Below are positions 8,228 to 16,140 of a DNA stretch of 20,611 bases, piece by piece (the stretch's first letter is position 1; each line of letters opens with the position of its first letter). The DNA lies in assembly GCA_003520105.1 (NCBI GenBank), contig DOVL01000271.1, positions 1 to 20,611 of the forward strand. The letters run 5' to 3'. The stretch comes from Lachnospiraceae bacterium. GTDB lineage: Bacteria > Bacillota > Clostridia > Lachnospirales > Lachnospiraceae. Under the pieces are notes generated by a model. The model saw only the letters and a list, made by a program, of their open reading frames with translations, did no database searches and was not told the origin of the DNA. A program made the position numbers and the translations under genes.

Positions 8228-8292
8228 TCGCGCTTAGGTATACCTCCGAAAGCGTTTTTCACCTACGGTTGAGGAGGTATATCTAAGCGCGA
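8228..8292. repeat. Long palindromic element A (20-bp stem, 25-nt loop)
   Basis: The arm at 8228-8247 (TCGCGCTTAGGTATACCTCC) is the reverse complement of 8273-8292 apart from one position (8238/8282), which is a G-U pair if read on the plus strand. The loop 8248-8272 is 25 nt. It sits between rpoD and trmK. No T run follows on the minus strand, so it is not a standard terminator. It resembles element B at 19897-19978 in loop length and loop sequence. Confidence 0.85.
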
Positions 8293-8313
8293 TATATTCA
8301 ATACTGTATGCGA

Positions 8314-9603
8314 CTACTCAAGGAACTCTTTCAGCTTACGGCTGCGGCTAGGGTGTCTCAGCTTTCTGAGAGCCTTAGCCTCAATCTGTCTGATACGCTC
8401 TCTTGTAACGCTGAATTCTCTACCAACCTCTTCAAGAGTTCTGGCTCTTCCGTCATCGAGACCGAAACGGAGACGAAGAACCTTCTGCTCTCTTTCGGTA
8501 AGTGTTCCGAGTACCTCAACAAGCTGCTCCTTAAGAAGGGTAAATGCAGCTGCTTCCGCAGGAACAGGTACATTTTCATCCTGAATAAAGTCTCCAAGGT
8601 GGCTATCTTCCTCTTCGCCGATAGGTGTCTCGAGAGAAACAGGTTCCTGAGATATCTTAAGTATCTCTCTTACTCTGTCGACAGGGAGATTCATCTCCTC
8701 TGCGATCTCATCAGGGGTCGGTTCACGACCGAGCTCCTGGAGTAACTGTCTTGAAACCCTGATAAGTTTATTGATGGTCTCAACCATATGCACAGGTATT
8801 CTGATGGTTCTTGCCTGATCGGCTATAGCTCTTGTGATAGCCTGTCTGATCCACCATGTTGCATATGTACTGAATTTATATCCCTTTGTATAATCGAACT
8901 TCTCAACTGCCTTGATCAGACCGAGATTTCCTTCCTGAATAAGGTCAAGGAAGAGCATACCTCTGCCCACATATCTCTTGGCAATGCTGACAACAAGTCT
9001 GAGGTTGGCTTCAGCAAGCTTCTTCTTAGCTTCTTCACCCTCATCGCCGCCATCTTCCATCTTCTTGGCAAGCTCGATCTCCTCTTCAGCTGTAAGAAGA
9101 GGTACCTTACCGATATCCTTGAGGTACATACGTACAGGATCCTCGATACTTACGCCTTCAGGAACTGAGAGATCGATCTGCTCCATATCTATTTCTTCTT
9201 CATCATCAAGCTCAAACAGAAGATCGTCCGGTTCAACATCGTCATCATCTTCGGTTATAGTAAGGACATCAACCTTATTACGCTCGAAGAAATCGATAAC
9301 TCTGGTCATATTATCATCTGTAAGGAATTCCTGCTTATCCTTAAATGCATCAATGATCTCTGTGTCTTCGATAACACTCTTCTTGCTCTTAGCCATGACA
9401 AGGAGCTTCTCAAGTGTATCGTTGAAGAGTTTTTCATCCTCTTCGCTCATCTTAGGCTTTCCTTCCGAATCATCCGGGTTATCGAAGGCATTTGCTGATT
9501 CCTTTTCCTTCTTCTCAGCCTCATCGAGAAACTTGTCAGCTGCTGCTTCAAGCTCAGCGCTGTTACTCATTTCCGGCTCTGTTTTCTTTCTTCTTGTTGC
9601 CAT
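8314..9603 (-). CDS. rpoD: Primary RNA polymerase sigma factor
   Basis: The housekeeping sigma factor (SigA/sigma-70), directing RNA polymerase to promoters such as the TTGACA/TATAAT pairs in this window. It has 429 aa. Region 1.1 is at about 55-112, followed by an acidic Asp/Glu stretch (117-145). Region 1.2 starts near 153 ([13 protein letters not shown]). Region 2 at 199-269 includes the 2.3/2.4 block [20 protein letters not shown]. Region 3 is at about 278-350. Region 4 at 360-420 has the 4.2 helix-turn-helix [18 protein letters not shown]. Its GGAGG binding site lies in the last codons of dnaG (Leu-Glu-Val-stop) and the genes are 4 nt apart, which implies translational coupling. No key region is missing. 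Confidence 0.98.
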   Translation of the reverse strand: MATRRKKTEPEMSNSAELEAAADKFLDEAEKKEKESANAFDNPDDSEGKPKMSEEDEKLFNDTLEKLLVMAKSKKSVIEDTEIIDAFKDKQEFLTDDNMTRVIDFFERNKVDVLTITEDDDDVEPDDLLFELDDEEEIDMEQIDLSVPEGVSIEDPVRMYLKDIGKVPLLTAEEEIELAKKMEDGGDEGEEAKKKLAEANLRLVVSIAKRYVGRGMLFLDLIQEGNLGLIKAVEKFDYTKGYKFSTYATWWIRQAITRAIADQARTIRIPVHMVETINKLIRVSRQLLQELGREPTPDEIAEEMNLPVDRVREILKISQEPVSLETPIGEEEDSHLGDFIQDENVPVPAEAAAFTLLKEQLVEVLGTLTEREQKVLRLRFGLDDGRARTLEEVGREFSVTRERIRQIEAKALRKLRHPSRSRKLKEFLE

Positions 9604-9607
9604 TTCT

Positions 9608-11407
9608 TTATACCTCCAGTCGATTAAGACTTTGTTTCATTTTGATAAGTTCCATGAGCTTTGCAGGATCGTTCTCACTATTTTTGAGATCATGATCAAG
9701 CCGATTCTGTTTAACCTTGATCACTATGTCCCTGAGTGCCTTCCTCTTCTCATCGTCCTCCAGCTGTCCGGCCAGCTCTGTAGATATCATCGCCGCAACC
9801 TTCTGCTGTTTTTCCATGTCATCATATTGATCTATGATTGCTGCCGGGCTTACGCTTTTCTTCTCTCTGTATTGTTCAAAAAGCTTTGCAGCAACAGATT
9901 TTATATCTTCATCCGTAAAATCTTCTTCGGAAATAGTCCCGTCCAGCCTCTCAAAAAGCTCAGGATCATTTACCATCCATGTGAGGAGCAGTCTCTGATG
10001 CGCCGCCGCAGTTTCTTCCGCCTTATCGATTTTTCTGCCAGCCGGCTGAGATTCTGTCGGTACACCTGCAAAGATCTTCATACCGGATTGCACACCCTGC
10101 GAACCTCGTCCCGGTGCAACCACTGTTCTTTCAATCTGAGCCTTCAGTGAAACCTTATCTATGGAATATTTATTACAGATGCTTTCCATATAGCTGTTTC
10201 GCCGGACCGGATCCTCTATCATCTTGAGCAGTCTTGCGATGCTGTTGATGAAGGTGGTTCTCTCCTCCGGATCACTCTGGTTATATTTTCCCGCATCATC
10301 GTCAACCTCGAAGATGAGTCCCGGTTTCGCATCCTTTATGCGGTTCTCAAACTCCTCGGCACCGAGGTTTTTGATAAATTCATCAGGATCCTTGTAAGGC
10401 CTCATGTCGATGACTCGCTGCTGCATATCTGCGTTTCTGAGTATCTCGATTGCCTTTCTCGTGGCCGCTCTTCCGGCATTATCACTGTCGTAGGCCAGAT
10501 AAACCTCTGTGCTGTATCTTTTGATGAGCAGCGCCTGCTCCTCCGTAAATGCAGTTCCCAACGAAGCAACCGCATTGTCGAAGCCTGCCTGATGCATCGC
10601 GATAACGTCCATATAGCCCTCGCAGAGGATGATGCCCCTCCTCCGGCTGCGTCTCGCTATGTTCATGGCGAAGAGATTGCGCCTCTTATTAAAGATCTCC
10701 GTTTCCTTGGTGTTCACATATTTCGGAAGACCGTCTCCCAGAACTCGTCCGCCAAAGGCTATGACCTTGCCCCCGATATCTGTTATAGGAACCATGACTC
10801 TGTTCCAGAAAACGTCCTGAGCGCCGTATTTCTCCGTGAAATTCACGAGTCCGCTGTCGCGCAGCATATCGTCGGAATAGCCCTTTCCTTTTAAATATTT
10901 GTACAGGTCATCGCTGTAAACATCCGCAAAGCCCAGTCCGAAGGACGCGATCGTCTCGTCCGTGAGCCGTCTCTTTTCCTTATAATAATCATATCCCAAA
11001 CGTCCCCTGTCGGTTTTCGTAAGGAGATAATGGAAATACGCCGCCGCGCTCCGGTTGATCTCGCGAAGGATTTCCTTCCTGCTTTCCTGCTTCTTCTGAG
11101 AAGGAGTAAGCTCAACCTCCGGAAGCGAAACGCCCGACCTGTCAGCCAGATATTTCAGAGCCTCCTGGAAGGTGAAATTCTCATACTGCATCAGGAAGGT
11201 GATAACATTTCCGCCCGCTCCGCAGCCGAAGCAGTGATAAATCTGCTTGGCCCTGCTCACATGAAAGGACGGTGTCTTCTCATTGTGAAACGGACAGCAG
11301 CACATATATGAATTGCCGGTTCTTTTCAGACCTATTATGCTGCCGATCACATCAACTATATCGTTTTTTTCTCTTATTTCTTCAATTATCTCATCTGAAT
11401 AGTACAT
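9608..11407 (-). CDS. dnaG: DNA primase
   Basis: Synthesises RNA primers at the replication fork, recruited by the replicative helicase. It has 599 aa. An N-terminal CHC2 zinc ribbon has ligands C38, H41, C59 and C62 ([11 protein letters not shown] … CFGCG). The primase core includes [15 protein letters not shown] (218-232). The TOPRIM domain has E263 in CEGYMD and D307/D309 in AYDSDNAGR, plus KDPDEF at 339-344. A helical C-terminal region (about 430-599) fits the helicase-binding domain. The ATG is preceded by AAAAGG at 8 nt. It lies 119 bp after dgt and directly before rpoD, the classical macromolecular-synthesis order. The gap before it holds only a weak hairpin (11446-11467). Confidence 0.98.
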   Translation of the reverse strand: MYYSDEIIEEIREKNDIVDVIGSIIGLKRTGNSYMCCCPFHNEKTPSFHVSRAKQIYHCFGCGAGGNVITFLMQYENFTFQEALKYLADRSGVSLPEVELTPSQKKQESRKEILREINRSAAAYFHYLLTKTDRGRLGYDYYKEKRRLTDETIASFGLGFADVYSDDLYKYLKGKGYSDDMLRDSGLVNFTEKYGAQDVFWNRVMVPITDIGGKVIAFGGRVLGDGLPKYVNTKETEIFNKRRNLFAMNIARRSRRRGIILCEGYMDVIAMHQAGFDNAVASLGTAFTEEQALLIKRYSTEVYLAYDSDNAGRAATRKAIEILRNADMQQRVIDMRPYKDPDEFIKNLGAEEFENRIKDAKPGLIFEVDDDAGKYNQSDPEERTTFINSIARLLKMIEDPVRRNSYMESICNKYSIDKVSLKAQIERTVVAPGRGSQGVQSGMKIFAGVPTESQPAGRKIDKAEETAAAHQRLLLTWMVNDPELFERLDGTISEEDFTDEDIKSVAAKLFEQYREKKSVSPAAIIDQYDDMEKQQKVAAMISTELAGQLEDDEKRKALRDIVIKVKQNRLDHDLKNSENDPAKLMELIKMKQSLNRLEV

Positions 11408-11526
11408 TGAATCTGCCTTTTATGTCCGCGAACATTCCGTGAAACCGTATAGATTTTCATCTATTCGTATACAATCCGCTAAACTTACCTTAGCAAACTG
11501 CGGCCAAATCATTTTATTTCACTGCT

Positions 11527-12534
11527 TCATACCATAGTCCATGAACGCGGTATATAAATATCTTTATATTTCATAACTGCATAATTATCTGTCATTCCGG
11601 CTATATAATCACATACAACTGTTTCTCTGCTTTCTCCCTGATCTATCATCCGGAGATATTCAAGGCTCATTTCCTCAGGATGAGCATTATAATGCTCAAA
11701 CAGTCTTGTGACTATCCTCTCCGCCTTAACCTCTTCACCCTTTGCAGCCTTGCTGGTGTAGAGATTCTCAAACATAAAGCTTCTCAGATCAAAAAGTGCA
11801 TCACGGAACTCCTCCGACATAAGTATATCCGGCTTATCCATGGAGGTTCTGATCACGTCATGTATCAGATTGTCAATTCTGTCTCTGGTATTATGCCCGA
11901 GAACGTCCGAAAGCTTGCCCGGGATACTTTTTTCAGAGAGTATTCCGGCTCTGATACCGTCGTCAATATCATGACTGATATATGCTATTTTGTCAGAAAC
12001 TCTGACAATTTTACCTTCAATTGTTGCGGGAGTGAGGCTGGTCTTGTGATTGAGGATGCCATCCCTGACCTCCCAGGTCAGATTGAGGCCTTTCCCGTCC
12101 TTCTCCAGCTTCTCAACAACTCTGACGCCCTGTTCATTGTGCCTGAAAGGCTTTCCCAGTGCCGAGGTAAGTGCTCTCTCGCCTGCATGTCCGAAAGGCG
12201 TGTGCCCCAGATCATGTCCAAGCGCTATAGCCTCAGTCAGATCTTCATTGAGCCTAAGGCTTCTAGCGATAGTACGAGCTATCTGGGCAACCTCAAGAGT
12301 ATGCGTGAGTCTCGTTCTGTAATGGTCACCATAAGGCGACAGGAAAACCTGCGTCTTATGCTTAAGACGCCTGAATGCCTTGGAGTGAATGATCCTGTCC
12401 CTGTCTCTCTGATAGACAGTACGGATATCACACTGTTCCTCCTCCCTATCTCGCCCCTTTGATTCGTCACTGAAGGAAGCATAGGGACTAAAGATCTCAT
12501 GCTCTCTTTTCTCGATTTCCTCTCTGATATTCAT
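11527..12534 (-). CDS. dgt: dGTPase-like HD-domain deoxynucleotide triphosphohydrolase
   Basis: Hydrolyses dNTPs to deoxynucleosides and tripolyphosphate; the family includes Dgt and dNTPase homologues. The 335-aa protein has the HD-domain metal set: H78 in RLTHTLEV, H107-D108 in GHDLGHTPFGH, and D181 in RVSDKIAYISHDIDD. The N-terminal KAFRRLKHKTQVF block (52-64) is also conserved. AGAGGTG is 6 nt before the ATG. It leads the dgt-dnaG-rpoD set, which links dNTP pool control with replication priming. It is shorter than E. coli Dgt (about 505 aa) but normal for the clostridial type. The exact dNTP preference is not readable. Confidence 0.94.
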   Translation of the reverse strand: MNIREEIEKREHEIFSPYASFSDESKGRDREEEQCDIRTVYQRDRDRIIHSKAFRRLKHKTQVFLSPYGDHYRTRLTHTLEVAQIARTIARSLRLNEDLTEAIALGHDLGHTPFGHAGERALTSALGKPFRHNEQGVRVVEKLEKDGKGLNLTWEVRDGILNHKTSLTPATIEGKIVRVSDKIAYISHDIDDGIRAGILSEKSIPGKLSDVLGHNTRDRIDNLIHDVIRTSMDKPDILMSEEFRDALFDLRSFMFENLYTSKAAKGEEVKAERIVTRLFEHYNAHPEEMSLEYLRMIDQGESRETVVCDYIAGMTDNYAVMKYKDIYIPRSWTMV

Positions 12535-12577
12535 ATTTTCACCTCTGGATTTCCCCCGCAGAATTCTGAAGCGTCAC

Positions 12578-12606
12578 AATTTATTGTTCTGCAAAACTTT
12601 TGGAAA
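12578..12606 (-). promoter_or_regulatory. Possible promoter of the dgt-dnaG-rpoD-trmK operon
   Basis: On the minus strand, TTTCCA (12606-12601), a 17-nt spacer and TAAATT (12583-12578) each match consensus at four of six positions, about 45 bp upstream of the dgt ATG. The terminator of the preceding gene lies just upstream, so a promoter is expected here. Other AT-rich choices exist. Confidence 0.35.
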
Positions 12607-12637
12607 ACCTTTTTTATTTTTATCAAAATTTTGCACT

Positions 12638-12671
12638 AAAAAAGCATCCCGAATCAATCGATCCGAGATGC
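12638..12671 (-). terminator. Intrinsic terminator of the PrsA-like gene
   Basis: Read on the minus strand, GCATCTCGGATC, a GATT loop and GATTCGGGATGC form a 12-bp stem with two G-U pairs (12671-12644). Six T residues follow (12643-12638). The wobbles pair only on the minus strand, which fixes the direction. Confidence 0.88.
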
Positions 12672-12757
12672 CTCTTCCTAATTATATTAATTATTGAGTT
12701 GATAAATAGTCTGTATACAAAAACATCTGAATTGTTATTTATCTTTTTATAACAACC

Positions 12758-13849
12758 TTATTCCATGAGCATTTTTCCAAATGATACCATATCAATATCA
12801 TTCCATGCTGTACCTATCGTGTCTTTACTCTCATCAAAGATTATTGATTTCTTCCACTTATTTTCGAGATAATCATATTCTGTATTAACATCATTGTTTG
12901 TCAGATATTGAATATAATAATCACGAGAATCCGTTGAATTATCATCAGTTATTACATAGAAGATATAACCAAGTTTACTCTCTGAAATCTCTGTTGCCTC
13001 GCCCTTTTTAAGCTTCTCAAGTTTATCCTCGCCACCGTTAGTAGTGCTGTATCCTTCATAGGATGTTGTCTCACTCGAATAAGCATCTACACCATATTTA
13101 CTGATAACTTCCTTATAATCAGCTCCTCCGAGTATTTCTTCACGAGCCTTTACTGCATTATCATATGCTGACTGTTTTTCAGCATCAGTTACTGTCGCAT
13201 ATGAACCATCAGAATTGGAAACCGGCATTCCGTCTGAATCGACCTGAACAGTAGGAAAGGTTATTACGTAAGCTTTAAAGAATCTCTTATCGCCATATTC
13301 CTTCTGATATTTCTCTGTATATTCCTGACCCAGGCGGTTTTTCTCATCGTGCTTAAATTTCTCAACGATCATCTGCTTTCTATATTCTTCATAGACCGTT
13401 TCCTTGGAAATACCACATTTTTCAAGAGCTTCTGAGCACGACTGTATGAAGGTGTCTGCATAGTTTCTCGCCATCTCTTCATCTTCCTCATCCGTTACTA
13501 TACCTGAAGCCATAGCTTCTTTGTAAATACAATATGTATCATGCAGGCTTACGATTGCCTGAGACTTACAAACATCAGGGAGCGAGTTTATGTTATCTTC
13601 CGTGACTGTATATTGTCTGTACTCCATTATCAGATAAATAAGTGCAACATCCAGATGAATTGTTTCATCACCCATCTTAAAAACTTCTGTAGATTTAACA
13701 TACTCCGAAGAATAAAGGTTCTGCACCTCTTTATTATCTCCACTATTTTTCTTGCCCTTTTTCTTTCCTGCGCTGCAGGCTGTCATTGATGACAGGATAA
13801 CAGCGAAAATAAGAAAAATCGCTGCATGCCTTCTTATTTTTAACTTCAT
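12758..13849 (-). CDS. Lipoprotein, PrsA/SurA-like foldase (parvulin-like domain)
   Basis: A 363-aa exported lipoprotein. Signal sequence residues 7-24 lead to a lipobox ending in C25 (SMTAC), then a Lys/Gly/Ser linker. An alpha-helical chaperone-like region spans about 60-180. A parvulin-like segment follows at 190-302: RFFKAYVITFP strand, AREEILGGADYKEVISKYGVD helix, LKKGEATEISESKLGYIFYVI. This matches the PrsA layout. The HIL-type histidine that usually opens the parvulin domain is replaced by A-Y (KAYVI), so prolyl isomerase activity may be weak or absent. GGAGG is 6 nt before the ATG. It is monocistronic, between an operator-like dyad and a strong terminator. Chaperone assignment is moderately sure. 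Confidence 0.8.
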   Translation of the reverse strand: MKLKIRRHAAIFLIFAVILSSMTACSAGKKKGKKNSGDNKEVQNLYSSEYVKSTEVFKMGDETIHLDVALIYLIMEYRQYTVTEDNINSLPDVCKSQAIVSLHDTYCIYKEAMASGIVTDEEDEEMARNYADTFIQSCSEALEKCGISKETVYEEYRKQMIVEKFKHDEKNRLGQEYTEKYQKEYGDKRFFKAYVITFPTVQVDSDGMPVSNSDGSYATVTDAEKQSAYDNAVKAREEILGGADYKEVISKYGVDAYSSETTSYEGYSTTNGGEDKLEKLKKGEATEISESKLGYIFYVITDDNSTDSRDYYIQYLTNNDVNTEYDYLENKWKKSIIFDESKDTIGTAWNDIDMVSFGKMLME

Positions 13850-13885
13850 CTTTTGCCTCCATGATCTATGTGATCAATTTAATAT

Positions 13886-13920
13886 ATAATATGCCGGTCA
13901 GACATATGTCTTCACGGTAT
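13886..13920 (-). promoter_or_regulatory. Operator-like dyad over a possible promoter of the PrsA-like gene
   Basis: A 12-nt perfect palindrome AGACATATGTCT (13900-13911) sits inside a longer symmetric frame: CCG at 13894-13896 and CGG at 13915-13917, with flanking AT at both ends. A candidate -10 TATTAT lies at 13891-13886 on the minus strand, so the dyad would cover the -35 to -10 interval. The -35 is weak (TGAAGA), as expected of a regulated promoter. The palindrome has no loop, which favours protein binding over an RNA hairpin. Confidence 0.5.
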
Positions 13921-13948
13921 TCTTTCCTATAACCATTTACCGGAACGA

Positions 13949-14983
13949 TTATTTAGCGGATTTATTCTTTACTGTATTCTTTGATCCGCTGTAAGTCTTA
14001 TTATCCACAGGCTTTGTCTTGTTTCCTGTATATTTTGAAAGCGCGTTTGCTCTGGCAGCCACACCATCACTGTGAGTTGAAGCATAGGCCTGATCTTCAC
14101 GCTTCTTCTGTTCCTCTTCCTGAGTAACCTTGATCTTCTTAAATACATTTCTGATGGTCATGGTACTGAGATATGCCATCGTACCGAATGCAATCAGAAG
14201 GTAGAGATACCAAATCAGGAAAAATATAACCGGATTTTTGATCGTGTAATATAAAGGAACAAACCAGATAAGAAAAATCTTGGCAAAATCCCACAGATTA
14301 CCGAGCGAGAGAAGCAACGCATTCTTGAATGTATTTATTATAGTATTTTCATATCTTGCAGTAAGCGGAAACAGGAATGCCATTACAAGTGCAAGAACAA
14401 TAAGCTCTGCCACAAGAACTACAGTGTATAATCCGGCAATTACCCCCGGCTGTGTGAGAACAAGCAGATACTCTGCAAACATAACTCCCAGAATACCGAT
14501 CACTATCAGCCATTCTAGAGTAGCCTTCTTGAAGTTCTTCTTAAACTCAGTGAAGTATTCCTTTATGATCATTGCATCAGAATTGCCTTCCTGAAGCCTT
14601 ATACACATCGAAAAGAGCGCCGTGATCGCCGCGCCGATGGTTACAACGCCAAGACAGGCAATTATAAAACATATATTAAGAGCAAATATGTTACCGAAAG
14701 CAGTCATGAAACGCCTGAGAAGCGGTTCCTTCTTCTCATGAGTAGCATTCTCTCTCTGGATCATCTCATCATATTGCTTCATCTGGGTAGTGTAGATGAA
14801 ACCATTCTCCTCGTCAGGAGCCTCAGCAACAATAGATTTATCAAGAGACTCAACAGTTTCAGCAGCTTTTTTTACGTCACCGGACACTTCAGTTTCAGTA
14901 ACTGCTGATTCATCTATAACCTGTTTAATCTTCTTATCAGTGTTTTTTGATTTATCCTTGTTTGATTTTTTCTTCTCAGACAC
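13949..14983 (-). CDS. YesL family (DUF624) membrane protein
   Basis: YesL-like proteins are multi-pass membrane proteins of unknown role, often found beside sugar ABC transporters. Counted in the longest frame (ATG 15019), the DUF624-like core runs about 100-295, with RRFMTAFGNIFALN leading into hydrophobic helices near 108-138, 168-187, 195-219, 243-258 and 262-287. A charged cytoplasmic N-terminal extension and a Lys/Ser/Thr-rich tail flank it. The upstream ATG is a poor start, since a TATAAT box sits only 5 nt before it. GGAG stands 7 nt before the GTG at 14983, which is chosen here (344 aa). It follows the importer terminator and has its own promoter, so it is co-located but separately transcribed. 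Confidence 0.82.
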   Translation of the reverse strand: MSEKKKSNKDKSKNTDKKIKQVIDESAVTETEVSGDVKKAAETVESLDKSIVAEAPDEENGFIYTTQMKQYDEMIQRENATHEKKEPLLRRFMTAFGNIFALNICFIIACLGVVTIGAAITALFSMCIRLQEGNSDAMIIKEYFTEFKKNFKKATLEWLIVIGILGVMFAEYLLVLTQPGVIAGLYTVVLVAELIVLALVMAFLFPLTARYENTIINTFKNALLLSLGNLWDFAKIFLIWFVPLYYTIKNPVIFFLIWYLYLLIAFGTMAYLSTMTIRNVFKKIKVTQEEEQKKREDQAYASTHSDGVAARANALSKYTGNKTKPVDNKTYSGSKNTVKNKSAK

Positions 14984-15024
14984 GATTATTCTCCGTAATA
15001 TCTTATTTTCACAAACCATTACAC

Positions 15025-15055
15025 ATTATAACAAAAAATCTTGAAAAATAAACAA
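15025..15055 (-). promoter_or_regulatory. Promoter of the YesL-family gene
   Basis: On the minus strand, TTGTTT (15055-15050), a long 19-nt spacer and a perfect TATAAT (15030-15025). Transcription is expected near 15018, so the usable start is the downstream GTG at 14983 with its GGAG site, not the ATG at 15019. Confidence 0.6.
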
Positions 15056-15202
15056 TTATTTGAAAATATCACGAAATTATCACATTTTGCGCTATGATTT
15101 AAAACATCTCGAGTTTTATTATGTTATAAACCAGTCATTTCATCACCAAAAATCTACATTTTCATGTTCCATGCATGCAGCCACTCGGCTCATTATCTAC
15201 AC

Positions 15203-15240
15203 AAAAAAAATCACAGGATGCATGAAACCGTGCATCCTGC
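15203..15240 (-). terminator. Intrinsic terminator of the sugar importer operon
   Basis: CAGGATGCA (15214-15222) pairs with TGCATCCTG (15231-15239) around an 8-nt loop. Read on the minus strand, it is followed by eight T residues (15210-15203). It is about 30 nt past the last permease stop. Confidence 0.92.
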
Positions 15241-15268
15241 AATTTTCTTATAAAAGTTATAAATTCTA

Positions 15269-16132
15269 TTATTCCTTAACTCCACCAAGTGCAACACCTG
15301 CGATGATATACTTGGAAAGGAAGAAATACATTATAAGAATAGGAATTACTGTAAGTAAAAGTCCTGTGTAAATCATACCCATATCCTGATGCTTATCATC
15401 TGCCTGAAGAGAAGCAACGAACATAGGCATTGTCTTCTTCTCCGGCTCAGTAGCAAGGAGGATTGAAGGTGTGTACAGATTGTTCCAGCAGCCTACGAAT
15501 GAGAAGATGGCCTGTGTTGCCATAGCCGGCTTAAGAAGAGGAAGAACGACCCTGTTAAAGGTTCCGAACTCACTCGAACCATCGATTCGTGCAGCTTCAA
15601 CTATCTCGAGCGAAAGACCGGTTTCCATATACTGCTTCATGAAGTAAACAGTAGTTGGTGCAGCCATCGCAGGGATAATAAGTGGCCAATATGTACCATA
15701 CATATCGAGTTTATGCGTAAGCTTGATGAAACCAACGATAGATACCTGTGTCGGGATCATCATGATCGCGTAAATAAAGCCCCACATGAAATTTCTAAGT
15801 TTAAAGTTATATGCTGTAACCGCATAAGCTGTAAGTGAACTTACATAGATCTGAAGAATTACAGTAGGAACAGTAACAATAAGTGAATTGGCCATAGCCT
15901 GAAATACATTTACTGTTCTGACTGCCTTAGCGGCATTCATCAGATTTTTAAAGTTTGTACCTAAATGACTTCCCGGAAGAAGCTTAATTCCTGATGCTAT
16001 TTCAGTAGTAGGAAGAGTCGAATTGATAATCAACATGTAGAATGGGAATATAGACAAAAAACACAGAAATATACATACTATGTATTTAACGGCCTTACTT
16101 GCACCACTCTTTTCTTTTTTATCCGCTTTCAC
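15269..16132 (-). CDS. Carbohydrate ABC transporter permease (MalG-type)
   Basis: A 287-aa inner-membrane subunit of a sugar importer. Six hydrophobic helices are visible (about 14-38, 80-106, 114-134, 149-166, 203-226 and 255-277). The EAA loop that docks the ATPase reads EAARIDGSSEFGTFNRVVLP followed by LLKP (179-202). The start is GTG at 16132, with AGGTGG about 5 nt upstream overlapping the end of the preceding gene, only 8 nt away, so it is coupled to the MalF-type partner. No ATPase gene is present in the operon; a shared MsmX-like ATPase elsewhere is expected. Substrate is unknown. Confidence 0.95.
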   Translation of the reverse strand: MKADKKEKSGASKAVKYIVCIFLCFLSIFPFYMLIINSTLPTTEIASGIKLLPGSHLGTNFKNLMNAAKAVRTVNVFQAMANSLIVTVPTVILQIYVSSLTAYAVTAYNFKLRNFMWGFIYAIMMIPTQVSIVGFIKLTHKLDMYGTYWPLIIPAMAAPTTVYFMKQYMETGLSLEIVEAARIDGSSEFGTFNRVVLPLLKPAMATQAIFSFVGCWNNLYTPSILLATEPEKKTMPMFVASLQADDKHQDMGMIYTGLLLTVIPILIMYFFLSKYIIAGVALGGVKE

Positions 16133-16140
16133 AGTCCCAC

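Noticed and set aside
8245..8262. cre-like sequence (GAAAGCGTTTTTCA) in the loop of element A
   Set aside because: Spacing is one base off the WTGNAANCGNWWNCA consensus and the palindromic element explains the sequence better.
8978..10150. A 390-codon open frame on the plus strand
   Set aside because: It is antisense to rpoD and dnaG. Its serine-rich composition is the complement of Asp/Glu-rich codons, and it has no ribosome binding site or family resemblance.
11446..11467. Small hairpin (CG-T-ATAGAT/ATCTAT-T-CG) in the dgt-dnaG gap
   Set aside because: Eight pairs with a mismatch and no T run; too weak to call a terminator or regulator.
11680..12462. A 260-codon open frame on the plus strand
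   Set aside because: Antisense shadow of dgt, whose HD motifs and gene order are unambiguous.
15056..15202. AT-rich gap upstream of the YesL-family gene, possible small RNA or extra gene
   Set aside because: The only plus-strand frame (15060-15371) crosses the terminator and the permease gene and has no ribosome binding site; no RNA fold was recognised.
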